The notes below the pieces were generated by a model. That model was not told the DNA's origin. It made no database searches and saw only the letters and a list, made by a program, of their open reading frames with translations. From the NCBI RefSeq assembly GCF_009729415.1, contig NZ_MPKW01000033.1:124001-188000 (forward strand): a stretch of DNA of 64,000 bases, read 5' to 3'. Position 1 is the stretch's first letter. Each line of letters opens with the position of its first letter. Shown here one piece after another: positions 24,937-34,217 of the stretch. This DNA comes from Mycolicibacterium sp. CBMA 234. Lineage in GTDB: Bacteria; Actinomycetota; Actinomycetes; Mycobacteriales; Mycobacteriaceae. Made by a program: the position numbers and the translations under genes.

Positions 24937-26486
24937 GACCGAAGCCCTTGGCGCACCATGAATTTCTGCACCTTTCCGCTGGCGGTCCGGGGGTAGTCCG
25001 CCACCTCGTGTAGTTCTTCCGGCCACTTCTGGCGTGCCACGCCCGCGGCGGCGAAGTGCTCGCGGACCTGCTGCAGCGTCGGCAGCGCTTGGCCGGGCCT
25101 GACACGCACGACCGCAGCCACCCGTTCGCCCAGCCGGGCGTCGGGTGCGGCCACCACCACAGCGTCGGCAATGCTGTCCATACCGAGCAGCACCTCTTCC
25201 ACTTCCACGGCGCTGACGTTCTCGCCGCCGCGGATGATCACGTCGGATTTGCGGTCGGTGATCGTGAGATAGCCGTCCGCGTCCAGGAATCCGATGTCAC
25301 CGGTGCGGTACCAGCCGTCGTCGTCGAAAGCGTTGGCGGTGAGTGCATCGTCGGTATAGCCGAGACACAGGTCGGGGCCGCGGCTGAAGATCTCGCCCTC
25401 GTCGTTCAATCGGATCTCGACGCCCGGCCGCGGATCACCGTCGGTGAACAGTCGCTTCGCCTCGGGTGCACTCGGATGTGTGCCGGTGATCGACGGATGT
25501 TCAGTACTGCCGTAGGCGCGGTAGACGAAGACACCGAGATCGGACAGCCGGCGCGTCACTGCCGCCGGCACCGATGATCCGCCCAGCCCAACGGTTTTCA
25601 GCAGGGACCGGTGCTCGTCGGTGCAGTCGGGATGGTCGAGCAGGCTCGTGACGAAGTACGGCGGCCCGCCGCCGACCGCCAGTCCGTCGCGCTTCATCAA
25701 CGCAAGTACCTGGCCGGCATCCCAGCTGTCGCAGAGATTGATGGGCCGGCCCTCCAGCACCGGGATCAAGAACGCCCCGACCATGCCGATGAAGTGGCCG
25801 ACGGGTGCGACGGTCAGCTCCTTGCCGCGCTTGGTGGGGTATCCCGCGTTGAGTTGGCGGGTTTCGCACACCAGCGACTGGTGGCTGTGCACAACGCCTT
25901 TGGGATTGCTGGTCGTGCCGGACGTGTAGGCGATGAGCGCCGGCGCAGCCGGGTCGACGGCAAGGGTGCCCGCCATCGGTTCGTCGGCGAGCAGGCTGTC
26001 GAAATCGCGGCCCACCAACCCGACGATCGGCACGTCAGCACATAGATCGGCGTGATAGGTCGGGCGGCCGTCGTTGTCGGCGGTGATGAAGACCCGGGGG
26101 GCGGCATCGGCGAGGATGTGCGCGATTTCCCTGCGGCCGTAGAAGTGCACGATCGGCACGACGACGGCGCCCAGGAACGCCGAGGCCCAGAACACCGCGG
26201 CGGCTTCCATCCAGTTCGGCAGCTGAAAGGCCACGACATCGCCGGGGCCGACACCGCGCGCCCGCAGTCCCGCCGCGAGTCGGCGGGCCACGCGCTCGGC
26301 CTCGGCGTAACTACCCGACCACGGCCGGACTGCCGAGTGAATCCGGAAGTCGGCATCGGGCGCGGACCGCAAACCGTCTGCCAGCAGGTCACCGACGGTC
26401 TCGGTGGTCCACCAGCCGTTGTGTCGGTATCTGGCGGCGAGACCGGCAGGGACGGTGCGGTTTACGGGGCTACGAAGACCAGTCAT
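24933..26486 (-). CDS. Acyl-CoA ligase (cyclohexanecarboxylate/long-chain type)
   Basis: 517 aa from ATG 26486. LIAYTSGTTSNPKGVVHSHQ is the P-loop; VYRAYGSTEHPSITGTHP, WYRTGDIGFLDADGYLTI and RTASGKVQKFM (catalytic Lys) complete the class I adenylate-forming signature. The N-terminal GWWTTETVGDLLADGL and FQLPNWMEAAAVFWASAFLG blocks resemble ligases for cyclic or branched acids, but the substrate is inference. It is the first gene of a two-ligase operon and has the ATTCTC-N7-GAGAAT operator 15 bp before its start. Confidence 0.88.
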   Translation of the reverse strand: MTGLRSPVNRTVPAGLAARYRHNGWWTTETVGDLLADGLRSAPDADFRIHSAVRPWSGSYAEAERVARRLAAGLRARGVGPGDVVAFQLPNWMEAAAVFWASAFLGAVVVPIVHFYGRREIAHILADAAPRVFITADNDGRPTYHADLCADVPIVGLVGRDFDSLLADEPMAGTLAVDPAAPALIAYTSGTTSNPKGVVHSHQSLVCETRQLNAGYPTKRGKELTVAPVGHFIGMVGAFLIPVLEGRPINLCDSWDAGQVLALMKRDGLAVGGGPPYFVTSLLDHPDCTDEHRSLLKTVGLGGSSVPAAVTRRLSDLGVFVYRAYGSTEHPSITGTHPSAPEAKRLFTDGDPRPGVEIRLNDEGEIFSRGPDLCLGYTDDALTANAFDDDGWYRTGDIGFLDADGYLTITDRKSDVIIRGGENVSAVEVEEVLLGMDSIADAVVVAAPDARLGERVAAVVRVRPGQALPTLQQVREHFAAAGVARQKWPEELHEVADYPRTASGKVQKFMVRQGLRS

Positions 26487-26500
26487 GACACTGGGGATCG

Positions 26501-26529
26501 TATTCTCCAAAATAGAGAATGCCAATATC
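26501..26529. promoter_or_regulatory. Operator ATTCTC-N7-GAGAAT plus GCCAATATC (copy 1)
   Basis: Perfect 6-bp arms with spacer CAAAATA, then GCCAATATC. The same layout with GCCACTATC occurs at 40355-40383 ahead of a crotonase gene. The site lies directly before the start of the two-ligase operon on the minus strand. Agreement beyond the palindrome suggests that one regulator and promoter architecture is shared. Confidence 0.72.
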
Positions 26530-26628
26530 ACGCCTGGGGGCTGGTCTCTGAAAAACTTTGGTCACTTTGTTTGCGCTGGTCACGGTAGGTAACTAGCGTC
26601 ACATTCCCGGCGGATTCTTGTCGGGGGT

Positions 26629-26644
26629 TCGAACTAGTGTTCGA
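26629..26644. promoter_or_regulatory. LexA (SOS) box TCGAAC-TAGT-GTTCGA
   Basis: A perfect match to the mycobacterial LexA-box consensus TCGAAC-N4-GTTCGA, placed 3 bp before the start of the 13E12-type gene. Several 13E12 genes of M. tuberculosis belong to the DNA-damage regulon, so SOS induction is expected. Confidence 0.88.
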
Positions 26645-26647
26645 TGT

Positions 26648-28045
26648 ATGGGATTCACTGATCCGACCGTGATCGAGGAGGCGTACGCCGATCTCGAGAA
26701 GCTCTTGTGCCGGATCGCGGGATTCGACTACACCGGACTCGGTGTGCGGGAGTTGTTGGAGTTGCAGTCCCGCCGCGAGCGGTTGGCGTGCGCCGCCGAA
26801 ACCGTAGACCACCAGATCCTGGCCGCGCTCGCCGCCCAGACCACCCCGAAAGAAATCGGGGCAAAAAACTGGGCCGACGTCCTGCGCATCCGCCTACACA
26901 TCAGCGGCGAAGAAGCCCGCCGCCGCATCCGCGACACCGAACACCTCGGCCCCCGCACCGGCCTGACCGGCGAAGTCCTCCCACCCCGGTGGGAGCAGGC
27001 GGCCCGGGCCCAGGCCGACGGCGCCATCAACGGCGACCACATCACCGCGATCGGCAACTTCTTCACCCACCTGCCCACCTGGGTCGACCTGGCGACGCGG
27101 ATGCAATGCGAACACACGCTGGTCGCCGGCGCCCGGCACCAAACCCCCGAAGAACTCCGCGCCGCAGCCAACCAACTGCGCTACCTGCTCGACCAAGACG
27201 GCCCACTGCCCGATGACGCCGAACGCGCCCGCAAACGCGCCTTCACAATCGGACGACAGCAACCCGACGGCATGTCCAAAGTCGACGGCTGGCTCGACCC
27301 CCAAGCACGCGCCACCCTCGAAGCCGTCCAAGCCAAACTCGGCGCCCCCGGCATGTGCAACCCCGCCGACCCCACCCCATGCCAATCCGGCACACCCAGC
27401 CAAACCCAAATCGACAACGACACCCGCAGCGCCGAACAACGCAACCACGACGCCCTCCTCGCCATGGGCCGCATCACCCTCGGAACCGACCTCGGCGACC
27501 ACAACGGCCTCCCCGTCTCGGTGGTCGTGACCACCACCCTGCAGGACCTCGAACGCGGCGCCGGACTCGCGCTCACTCACACCGGCTCCAAGTTGCCGAT
27601 CCCGGATCTGATCCGGATGTGCGGCCAGGGCGCGCACCACTACCTGGCGGTGTTCGACCAACACACCAACATCCCGCTGTACCTAGGTCGGGCCCGGCGC
27701 ACCGCATCCCTGGGACAACGCCTAGCGCTGTTCGGCCGCGACCACGGCTGCACCCGCCCCAACTGCAAAGCCTCGGCCTCGCGGTCACAAGCTCATCACG
27801 TCGACACCGACTGGCGCGACGGCGGACCCACCGACATCACCAACCTCACGCTGGCCTGCGGCTGCGACAACCGCCTCGCCGACACCGGCGGCTGGACCAC
27901 CACCATGAAAAACGGCCGCGCCCACTGGACCCCACCACCACTACTGGACGTCGGCCAACCCCGAACCAACCAATACCATCACCCCACCCTCTACCCAACC
28001 GAGGCCGGAGACGACGACGGCGAAAGCGACAGTCCCACAAGCTAA
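26648..28045 (+). CDS. 13E12 family protein (DUF222 plus HNH endonuclease domain)
   Basis: 465 aa. The DUF222 N-terminal region (ELLELQSRRERLACAAETVD, KNWADVLRIRLHISGEEA) is followed by a C-terminal HNH nuclease motif: CTRPNCKASASRSQAHHVDT, DWRDGGPTDITNLTLACG, then DNRL and GGWTT. The gene belongs to the 13E12 repeat family, present in many copies in mycobacterial genomes and known as a phage-integration site in M. tuberculosis. Codon use shifts to very C-rich third positions in the middle part. ATG 26648 directly follows the LexA box; a ribosome site is absent, so initiation may be near-leaderless. The cellular role of the family is unsettled. Confidence 0.92.
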   Translation: MGFTDPTVIEEAYADLEKLLCRIAGFDYTGLGVRELLELQSRRERLACAAETVDHQILAALAAQTTPKEIGAKNWADVLRIRLHISGEEARRRIRDTEHLGPRTGLTGEVLPPRWEQAARAQADGAINGDHITAIGNFFTHLPTWVDLATRMQCEHTLVAGARHQTPEELRAAANQLRYLLDQDGPLPDDAERARKRAFTIGRQQPDGMSKVDGWLDPQARATLEAVQAKLGAPGMCNPADPTPCQSGTPSQTQIDNDTRSAEQRNHDALLAMGRITLGTDLGDHNGLPVSVVVTTTLQDLERGAGLALTHTGSKLPIPDLIRMCGQGAHHYLAVFDQHTNIPLYLGRARRTASLGQRLALFGRDHGCTRPNCKASASRSQAHHVDTDWRDGGPTDITNLTLACGCDNRLADTGGWTTTMKNGRAHWTPPPLLDVGQPRTNQYHHPTLYPTEAGDDDGESDSPTS

Positions 28046-28101
28046 CCCGCCTGCGACACGGTGCATCACCGCGGCGCCGAATACTGCGCGGCAGGCAGAC
28101 C

Positions 28102-29370
28102 CTAGCTGCGTGGTTGGAATTCCAGATGCAGCTCGGTGAGCCCGCGCATCTGCCAGGTCGGTTCGTAGTTGTACCGCCGCGCACCGGCCGGGCCGTGGTG
28201 CTCCCCGCTGATGCGGATGCCGGCCATCCGGTCGAGGATCCGGTTGAGCGAGATGCGGCCTTCGGCCCGGGCCAGCGGTGCGCCGGGGCAGGAATGACTC
28301 CCCCGGCCGAACGCGATGTGCTCGCGCACATTGGGCCGGTCGAGGCGAAACTCGTGGGGCCGCTCGAACTTTCGCTCGTCCCGGTTGCTCGCGCCGGGCA
28401 GAAGCATGACCATCGAGCCCGCGGGCACTTTGGTGTCACCGACCGTGGTCGACGTGCGCGCCATCCGGAAGTGGCACTTCACCGGACTCTCCATCCGCAA
28501 CGCTTCTTCGACGAAAAGCGGTATCAGGTCGCGGTTTTCGCGCAGCAGCTGCTCCATGTCGGGGTTCTCACCGATCACCCGCATCCCGAAGCTCAGCAGC
28601 TTCGTGGTGGTCTCCTGGCCTGCTGCGAACACGAACGTCGCCAGCCGGACGACGTCGATGATCTCTGGCATCGATCCGTCCGGGTATTTGGCCTGCGCCA
28701 TCTCGGTCAGCACGTCCTCGCGCGGCTCGCGGCGGCGCTCGGTGATGTAGCCGGTGAATTTCTCGTCCAGCCATTCCAATGGATTGTGAGACCGGGTGAC
28801 GGTGTCGTCCGTGATGTCGCCGACCACCTGGGTCCCGTTCACCGCCCGGAACTCGTCGTGGTCGGAGCGGGGAATGCCCAGCAGGTCGGCGATCACCAGA
28901 CCGGAGAACGGCCGCGCGTAGTCGGCGAGGAACTCGCAGGATCCGCGGGAGACGAACCGGTCCAACAGTTGGTCGGACAACTCCCACATGAAGTCTTCGT
29001 TCTCCTTGAGCCGCTTGGGTGTCAGCAGCCGGCTCAGGAGTCCGCGCGTACGGGCGTGCACCGCACCGTCCTGCGTGACGATGTGCTCGCTCATCGGAAT
29101 CTGGTCGCGGTACGCCTCGAGCAACTCGCTGATGTCGTCGCCTTCCGGCTGAAAAGGCAAGCCGGAGAACGGGCCTGCCACCGACACGCACGACGAGAAC
29201 GCGCCGTCCTTGTAGACGGCGAGCGCTTCGGAGTGGCCCGACACCGCCAGCACCCCGTGGTGTGGCTGATCCAGCACAGGGCATTTCGCGCGCAGCTCGT
29301 CGAAGTACGGGTACGGATCGTCGACCAGCGATGGATCGGCGAAGAAGTTGGTCGAGTCGAGATCGGTCAT
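28102..29370 (-). CDS. Cytochrome P450 (last gene of the AveC operon)
   Basis: 422 aa. A heme-thiolate monooxygenase: I-helix FVFAAGQETTTKLL, K-helix EALRMESP (ExxR), and heme loop AFGRGSHSCPGAPLARAEG with the axial Cys. Soluble bacterial type without membrane anchor. It is preceded by a second P450 with a 19-nt gap and is part of the leftward operon that starts with the substrate-binding protein. No ferredoxin gene is adjacent, so it depends on redox partners elsewhere. The CYP family number cannot be given from the sequence alone. Confidence 0.93.
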   Translation of the reverse strand: MTDLDSTNFFADPSLVDDPYPYFDELRAKCPVLDQPHHGVLAVSGHSEALAVYKDGAFSSCVSVAGPFSGLPFQPEGDDISELLEAYRDQIPMSEHIVTQDGAVHARTRGLLSRLLTPKRLKENEDFMWELSDQLLDRFVSRGSCEFLADYARPFSGLVIADLLGIPRSDHDEFRAVNGTQVVGDITDDTVTRSHNPLEWLDEKFTGYITERRREPREDVLTEMAQAKYPDGSMPEIIDVVRLATFVFAAGQETTTKLLSFGMRVIGENPDMEQLLRENRDLIPLFVEEALRMESPVKCHFRMARTSTTVGDTKVPAGSMVMLLPGASNRDERKFERPHEFRLDRPNVREHIAFGRGSHSCPGAPLARAEGRISLNRILDRMAGIRISGEHHGPAGARRYNYEPTWQMRGLTELHLEFQPRS

Positions 29371-29389
29371 CAGACGCTCCTGGTTGATA

Positions 29390-30595
29390 TCAGCCGAACA
29401 GCACGGGCAGGGCGGTCGGCGACCGGAAGACCTGCCCGCGGATGTGCGGGTCCTCGGCGTCAGGGTCCAACCGCAGGTTGGGCAGTCGGTCGAACAGCAG
29501 ATTCAGCGCCACCCGCATCTCCAGCCGGGCAAGGTGCATACCCATGCAGACGTGTGCGCCGTGGCCCCACGAGATGGGAGTGCGGGCCTGCCGGAAGATG
29601 TCGAAACTGTCGGGGTCGGGGTAGCGGTCGTCCTGCCGATTCGCGGCCCCCAGCATCGGCATCACAGATGAACCCGCCGGGATGTCGACGCCGCCCAACT
29701 GCGTGTCGTGTGCGGCGACTCGCGTGATGGTCAACAGCGGCGCTTCCCAGCGCACCGCTTCTTCGATGGCCTGCGGGATCAGCGACCGGTCGGCGCGGAC
29801 GGCGTCGAGCTGGTCCTGGTGGGTCAGCAGCCCGAGCAGCAGGTTGCCCAGTGAGCGGTAGGTGGTCTCGACGCCGGCCGGCAGCAGCAGGCGCAGGAAC
29901 GAGAAGATCTCATCGTCATCGAGTTGCTCGCCGTCGATATCCGCCACCGCCAGGCTGCTGATCAGGTCGTCCTGCGGGTCGGCGCGGCGAGCCGCCAGGA
30001 TCGGCGCGAAGTACTCCTCGAGCGCCTTCGACGCGGCTTTGCCGCGTTCGGGGTTGATGGTGAACGACAGCAGCGAGATCGACCATCGCTGGAACTGCGG
30101 ATAGTCCTCCTCGGGCAACCCCAGCAGACCGGCGATGATGCGGGTCGGATAGGGGAAGGTGAATTCCTTGACCAGGTCAACCTGGCCGTCGCCCACGAAT
30201 CCGTCGATCAGCTCATTGCCGACGCGTCCGACCAGATTCTCCTCCCAGCGTGCAAGAGCCTTCTGAGAGAAGGCCTTTGATACCAATGCCCGGTGCCGGC
30301 CGTGTTCGGGCTCGTCCATACCGAGCATCACCCGCTGGCCGAGCACCTCACCGAAGGCCTGGATCACGATGGCCGACGAGAAGGTCTCGTTGTCGCGCAG
30401 CATGGTGGCGATGTCCTCGTGGCGATACACGATGAACAACGGCTTGCCCTCTTCGCCGGGCATCACCGACATGTCGATGCGCTGGATGCCCTCCTCGTGG
30501 CGCAGCCGGGCCATCTCGGTGTACGGATCACGGACGTTGCCGGAAACGACGTCGTCGAACGCGCCGAAATCCTCGAGGTCGTCGAACAGCTCCAT
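29390..30595 (-). CDS. Cytochrome P450 with a WGHGxHxC heme loop
   Basis: 401 aa. I-helix LLLPAGVETTYRSL, K-helix EEAVRWEAP and heme loop SWGHGAHVCMGMHLARLE. The usual Phe seven residues before the Cys is Trp here, a known but minority variant that can tune heme potential. It is distinct from the neighbouring P450 and not a recent duplicate. It follows the ALDH gene with a 37-nt gap, in the leftward AveC operon. It probably oxidises the same or a downstream hydrophobic substrate. Confidence 0.93.
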   Translation of the reverse strand: MELFDDLEDFGAFDDVVSGNVRDPYTEMARLRHEEGIQRIDMSVMPGEEGKPLFIVYRHEDIATMLRDNETFSSAIVIQAFGEVLGQRVMLGMDEPEHGRHRALVSKAFSQKALARWEENLVGRVGNELIDGFVGDGQVDLVKEFTFPYPTRIIAGLLGLPEEDYPQFQRWSISLLSFTINPERGKAASKALEEYFAPILAARRADPQDDLISSLAVADIDGEQLDDDEIFSFLRLLLPAGVETTYRSLGNLLLGLLTHQDQLDAVRADRSLIPQAIEEAVRWEAPLLTITRVAAHDTQLGGVDIPAGSSVMPMLGAANRQDDRYPDPDSFDIFRQARTPISWGHGAHVCMGMHLARLEMRVALNLLFDRLPNLRLDPDAEDPHIRGQVFRSPTALPVLFG

Positions 30596-30632
30596 TGCGT
30601 TGGGCTCCTTGGGTTCTGGTCAGTTGCTCAGC

Positions 30633-32102
30633 TCAGTTGTGCTGGGCGGGGTACGAGACCGACTTGATCTCGGTGTACTGGTCGAATCCGGCGGTGCCGT
30701 TCTGCCGGCCGACGCCGCTGGCCTTGTAGCCGCCGAACGGGGCCTCGGCGCCGTACGCCGACGTCCCGTTGAGGCCGACGAAACCGGCCCGCAGGCGGCG
30801 CGCGACGGCCACCGAGTGCTCGACGGAGCCCGACATCACGTTGCCGGCCAGGCCGTAGACGCTTTCGTTGGCGATGCGGATCGCGTCCTCTTCGTCGTCG
30901 AACGGGATCACCGCGAGCACCGGGCCGAAGATCTCCTCCTGTGCGATGGTCATCGAGTTGTCGACATCGACGAACAGCGTTGGCCGGACCCAGAATCCCT
31001 TGCCGAACTCGGCGGGCGGCTCGGTACCGCCGACCAGACAGGTGGCGCCCTCGTCGATGCCCTTCTGGATGTACCCGAGTACGCGGTCGCGTTGCTTGGC
31101 CGAGATCACCGGACCGCACAGGGTGGCGGCATCCTGCGGATCGCCGGGTGCGACGTTCTCGTAGATCGCCTTGAGGATCGCCACGCCCTCGTCGTAGCGG
31201 GATCGCGGCAGCAGCATCCTGGTCGGGTTGGCGCAGCCCTGCCCGGCGTGCATGCACGGCGCGATGCCGATCGCGCAGGCAAGCCCGAAATCGGCGTCCT
31301 CCAGCACGATGGTGGCGGACTTCCCGCCGAGCTCGAGGAACAACCGCTTCATGGTCGCGGCGCCCTTCTCCATGATCCGCCTGCCGACCGGTGTCGAGCC
31401 GGTGAACGAGATCATGTCGACCTTCGGCGACAGCGTGAGTTCTTCGCCCACAAGGTGATCGGAGGCCGTGACGACGTTGACGACGCCGGCCGGGATGTCG
31501 GTCGACTCGGCGATCAGCCGGCCCAGCCGGGTGGCGTGGAAGGGCGTGTCGGGTGCCGGTTTCAGGATGACGGTGTTGCCGGTGGCCAGCGCCTGCGCCA
31601 GCTTGTGGATGCTGACCTCGAACGGGAAGTTCCACGGCGTGATGGCGCCGACGACGCCGACCGGTTCCCGCCAGACCTTGCGGGTGGTCATCTGCCCGGT
31701 CAGGGCGACGAAGGCGTCCCCGAGGTTCGTCTCCCAGGCGTATTCGTCCATCAGCTGTATCGGGTATTTCAGGGCATCGGAGAGCGGGGCGTCCAGTTGC
31801 GGGCCGTAAGTGATGGCGCGCGGGGCACCAGCTTCGAGGATGAGTTCCTCACGCAGCGCTTCTTTTTCGCCTTCGAGCGCGTCATTGAGCTGTTGCAGAC
31901 AGCGCTTCCGTAACTCGAGATTCGTCGACCAGTCGGTCTCGTCGAATGCCCGCCGCGCGGCGTCGATCGCCCGCACCATGCCGGCCGGCGACGCGTCGGC
32001 GACCTCCCCGATCACATCCTCGGTGGCGGGGTTGATGTTAGCGAAGGTGCCTGCTTCCCCGTCGACGAGCTTGCCGTCGATCAGCATGCGTGACTCAGCC
32101 AT
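30633..32102 (-). CDS. Aldehyde dehydrogenase (NAD(P)+-dependent)
   Basis: 489 aa. WNFPFEVSIHKLAQALATGN, FTGSTPVGRRIM (cofactor), LELGGKSATIVLEDAD (general base Glu), HAGQGCANPTRML (catalytic Cys), EEIFGPVLAV and PFGGYKASGVGRQNG. It converts an aldehyde to the acid. It overlaps the SDR gene by 8 nt and lies before the two P450 genes, so an SDR/ALDH sequence from alcohol to acid is plausible for the P450 product. Confidence 0.94.
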   Translation of the reverse strand: MAESRMLIDGKLVDGEAGTFANINPATEDVIGEVADASPAGMVRAIDAARRAFDETDWSTNLELRKRCLQQLNDALEGEKEALREELILEAGAPRAITYGPQLDAPLSDALKYPIQLMDEYAWETNLGDAFVALTGQMTTRKVWREPVGVVGAITPWNFPFEVSIHKLAQALATGNTVILKPAPDTPFHATRLGRLIAESTDIPAGVVNVVTASDHLVGEELTLSPKVDMISFTGSTPVGRRIMEKGAATMKRLFLELGGKSATIVLEDADFGLACAIGIAPCMHAGQGCANPTRMLLPRSRYDEGVAILKAIYENVAPGDPQDAATLCGPVISAKQRDRVLGYIQKGIDEGATCLVGGTEPPAEFGKGFWVRPTLFVDVDNSMTIAQEEIFGPVLAVIPFDDEEDAIRIANESVYGLAGNVMSGSVEHSVAVARRLRAGFVGLNGTSAYGAEAPFGGYKASGVGRQNGTAGFDQYTEIKSVSYPAQHN

Positions 32103-33105
32103 GATCCTCGCTCCCCGCGGTGTTCTTGGTGGACGAAAGCCGCATCCCCACCGCGGCGATGCGCTGTAGAACGGGGGCCGGCACGACCCGGGCGGCCAGC
32201 ACCATGGCCCGCTGCCCGGCCGTGAAATGGATCATGCCCGGACGAAGGCTGCCTTGACGCGGCAAGCCCATCGCGATCCGCACCATCTGATGCAGGCCCG
32301 CCGTCGGCAGCACCTTGTTGGACAGCAACAACATTCGCGCGTCGAGGCCGACCGGGTGCTTGGTGAAAGGTCCGCCGTCCTGCAGTGCGGCGGCCAGTCC
32401 TTCGGCAAACCGCTCGGGTGGTTGGGCCAACCGCATCGCGGCCCGGCCCCGCTTGTCGATGTTGCGGTGATGCGGCGCGTAGGGGCCATCGAAGTCCCGG
32501 TTGTCCGTCGTCCCGGCATCAGTGATGATGTCGGTGTCGAACGTGCCGGTGACCAGGACGGTGACGCCCAAACCGAAGGGCGCGATCTCCCCCGCCAGTG
32601 ACTCCGCCCACCGCTCGAGGGCACCTTTCGCCGCGGAATACGCTGCAATGGCGGGCATTCCGCGGACCCCGCCCTGGCTGGAGATCACCACGATGCGGCC
32701 CTGACCGGCCGCCCGCATCGACGGCAACAGTGCCTTGGTGAGCAGTACCGGGCCGGTCACATGGGTGGCCAGCATCTGGTCCCACAGCTCGATGGGCGTC
32801 TCTTCGACCATTCCGGCGGCGGAGATTCCGGCGTTGTGCACCAACGCATACGGGGCGCCGACGGCGTCCTCGATGAGTTTGGCGGCCGCCGCGATCGACG
32901 CCCGGTCCTGCAGATCGAGGGGTACCGCGATCAGACGCGGGTCGTCATCGAGTGCACCGGCGGCCTCGCGCAGTCGCGGCATTGCTGCGTCCGGATTCCG
33001 CATGGCGGCGACCACCCGCCAGCCGTCCCGGTACATTCGCACGGCGGAGGCGAAGCCCAGTCCCCGCGAGGCTCCGGTGATGACGACGCTGCGTGGCTCA
33101 GCCAT
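32095..33105 (-). CDS. Short-chain dehydrogenase/reductase
   Basis: 336 aa. Cofactor loop VVITGASRGLGFAS, NNAG-equivalent LVHNAGIS, catalytic Ser in VVISSQGG and YSAAK. The C-terminus is about 70 residues longer than a typical SDR, ending in a basic and hydrophobic stretch (GQRAMVLAARVVPAPVLQRI) that may touch the membrane. It overlaps both neighbours by 8 nt, indicating translational coupling in the AveC operon. Confidence 0.92.
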   Translation of the reverse strand: MAEPRSVVITGASRGLGFASAVRMYRDGWRVVAAMRNPDAAMPRLREAAGALDDDPRLIAVPLDLQDRASIAAAAKLIEDAVGAPYALVHNAGISAAGMVEETPIELWDQMLATHVTGPVLLTKALLPSMRAAGQGRIVVISSQGGVRGMPAIAAYSAAKGALERWAESLAGEIAPFGLGVTVLVTGTFDTDIITDAGTTDNRDFDGPYAPHHRNIDKRGRAAMRLAQPPERFAEGLAAALQDGGPFTKHPVGLDARMLLLSNKVLPTAGLHQMVRIAMGLPRQGSLRPGMIHFTAGQRAMVLAARVVPAPVLQRIAAVGMRLSSTKNTAGSEDHG

Positions 33106-34213
33106 GCTGCCCTTGCTCCGCGCACCGATTGCTCCTGGCGCCCAGCTTGACGTCCGGGCGGCCGCCGGGCTGGCCGGTCATCCAGGTCGACATGATGCCC
33201 ACCGAATACGGGCCCTTTTGGCCGTTCTCCTCGTAATAGCCTTGCGGGTCATAGATTTTGGCCTCCGGATACGGCCACGGGCAGGCCACCGAGGTCGCGA
33301 ACCCCGACATGCGGATGGCCGTGAACCCGGCGCCGTAGCAGAAGTAGGCCACGTTGACGATCACGAACATGACGGTGAACATGCCCAGTACCGGCCGGCC
33401 GGCGAACAATCGCGCCCGCTGCGCCAGCTTCTCGGCCACGGTGCGGCCGGTGTCGTCGCGGTAGACCAGGATGCCCGCGGGAATCATCACGAAGGTGACC
33501 ATCGTCGACTCCCAGAGCAGCGGGAACTGGAACGTCGTGCCGGTGAAGATGGACCCGAACGGGATCACCTGCGAATAGATGTAGAGCCCGGTCCTCACCA
33601 GGGTGAGTTCGAGCATCATGTCGAACAGGAAACCGATGACGAAAATGAATCCGGCCAGCGTCACCAACGGGTGGCGCCACACGAACGAGTCGACGGGCTT
33701 GCGGGCCTGAATCTTTCGCAGAATCCAGACCGCGGGGAAATACGGGCCGAACTGGAACATGACGTAGCCGATGACGATGAACGGTTCGACGGTCGGCGAA
33801 AGGGACACCCACGGCCAGTCCTCGGGCCAGTGCCACAGCGCCGGGTTGTAGACCGCGTACGGCGACCAGTTCATGTACGGGTCCTGCCACACGATGGCCG
33901 TGGTGATGAAGGCCATCAACACGATCGGGCTACCCGGGTTGCGCCGCCATGCCCAGACGCAGACCGCGACCAAGGCCGGCACCGAAAAGATTGTGAAGGC
34001 CTCCCAGAGAGTGATCCAGTGGGTGAACCCGAACAAGAAGTCGACGGGCCGGGGGGCGCCCGCTACGTCGGGGTTGCGGATGCGTGGTGACACCGCTCCC
34101 CTGCGGGCGTAGTGGGCGATCACCGCGACGAGCGCCACGATGACGGCCGACCACACCCAGGGCCACGCTGAACGGCTCTGCGGCTGAGCGGATTTGGTTT
34201 CCAGTGCGGTCAT
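33098..34213 (-). CDS. Spirocyclase AveC family integral membrane protein
   Basis: 371 aa from ATG 34213. About seven hydrophobic segments, for example WVWSAVIVALVAVIAHYA, ITLWEAFTIFSVPALVAVCV, LVTLAGFIFVIGFLFDMMLE and MFTVMFVIVNVAYFCYGAGF. Conserved-looking polar motifs lie between them (WQDPYMNWSPYAVYNP, GSIFTGTTFQFPLLWE). AveC is the membrane spirocyclase/dehydratase of avermectin biosynthesis; mycobacterial relatives are uncharacterised. The gene lies 4 nt from the substrate-binding protein gene and is coupled to an SDR. I infer a membrane enzyme acting on the P450 pathway substrate, but transport is an alternative. Confidence 0.82.
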   Translation of the reverse strand: MTALETKSAQPQSRSAWPWVWSAVIVALVAVIAHYARRGAVSPRIRNPDVAGAPRPVDFLFGFTHWITLWEAFTIFSVPALVAVCVWAWRRNPGSPIVLMAFITTAIVWQDPYMNWSPYAVYNPALWHWPEDWPWVSLSPTVEPFIVIGYVMFQFGPYFPAVWILRKIQARKPVDSFVWRHPLVTLAGFIFVIGFLFDMMLELTLVRTGLYIYSQVIPFGSIFTGTTFQFPLLWESTMVTFVMIPAGILVYRDDTGRTVAEKLAQRARLFAGRPVLGMFTVMFVIVNVAYFCYGAGFTAIRMSGFATSVACPWPYPEAKIYDPQGYYEENGQKGPYSVGIMSTWMTGQPGGRPDVKLGARSNRCAEQGQHG

Positions 34214-34217
34214 GCGC

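Noticed and set aside
27355..29727. A 790-codon rightward open frame across the 13E12 gene and the first P450
   Set aside because: Arg/Pro/His-rich composition, no motif, and it is antisense or out of frame to well supported genes. Typical GC-rich shadow frame.
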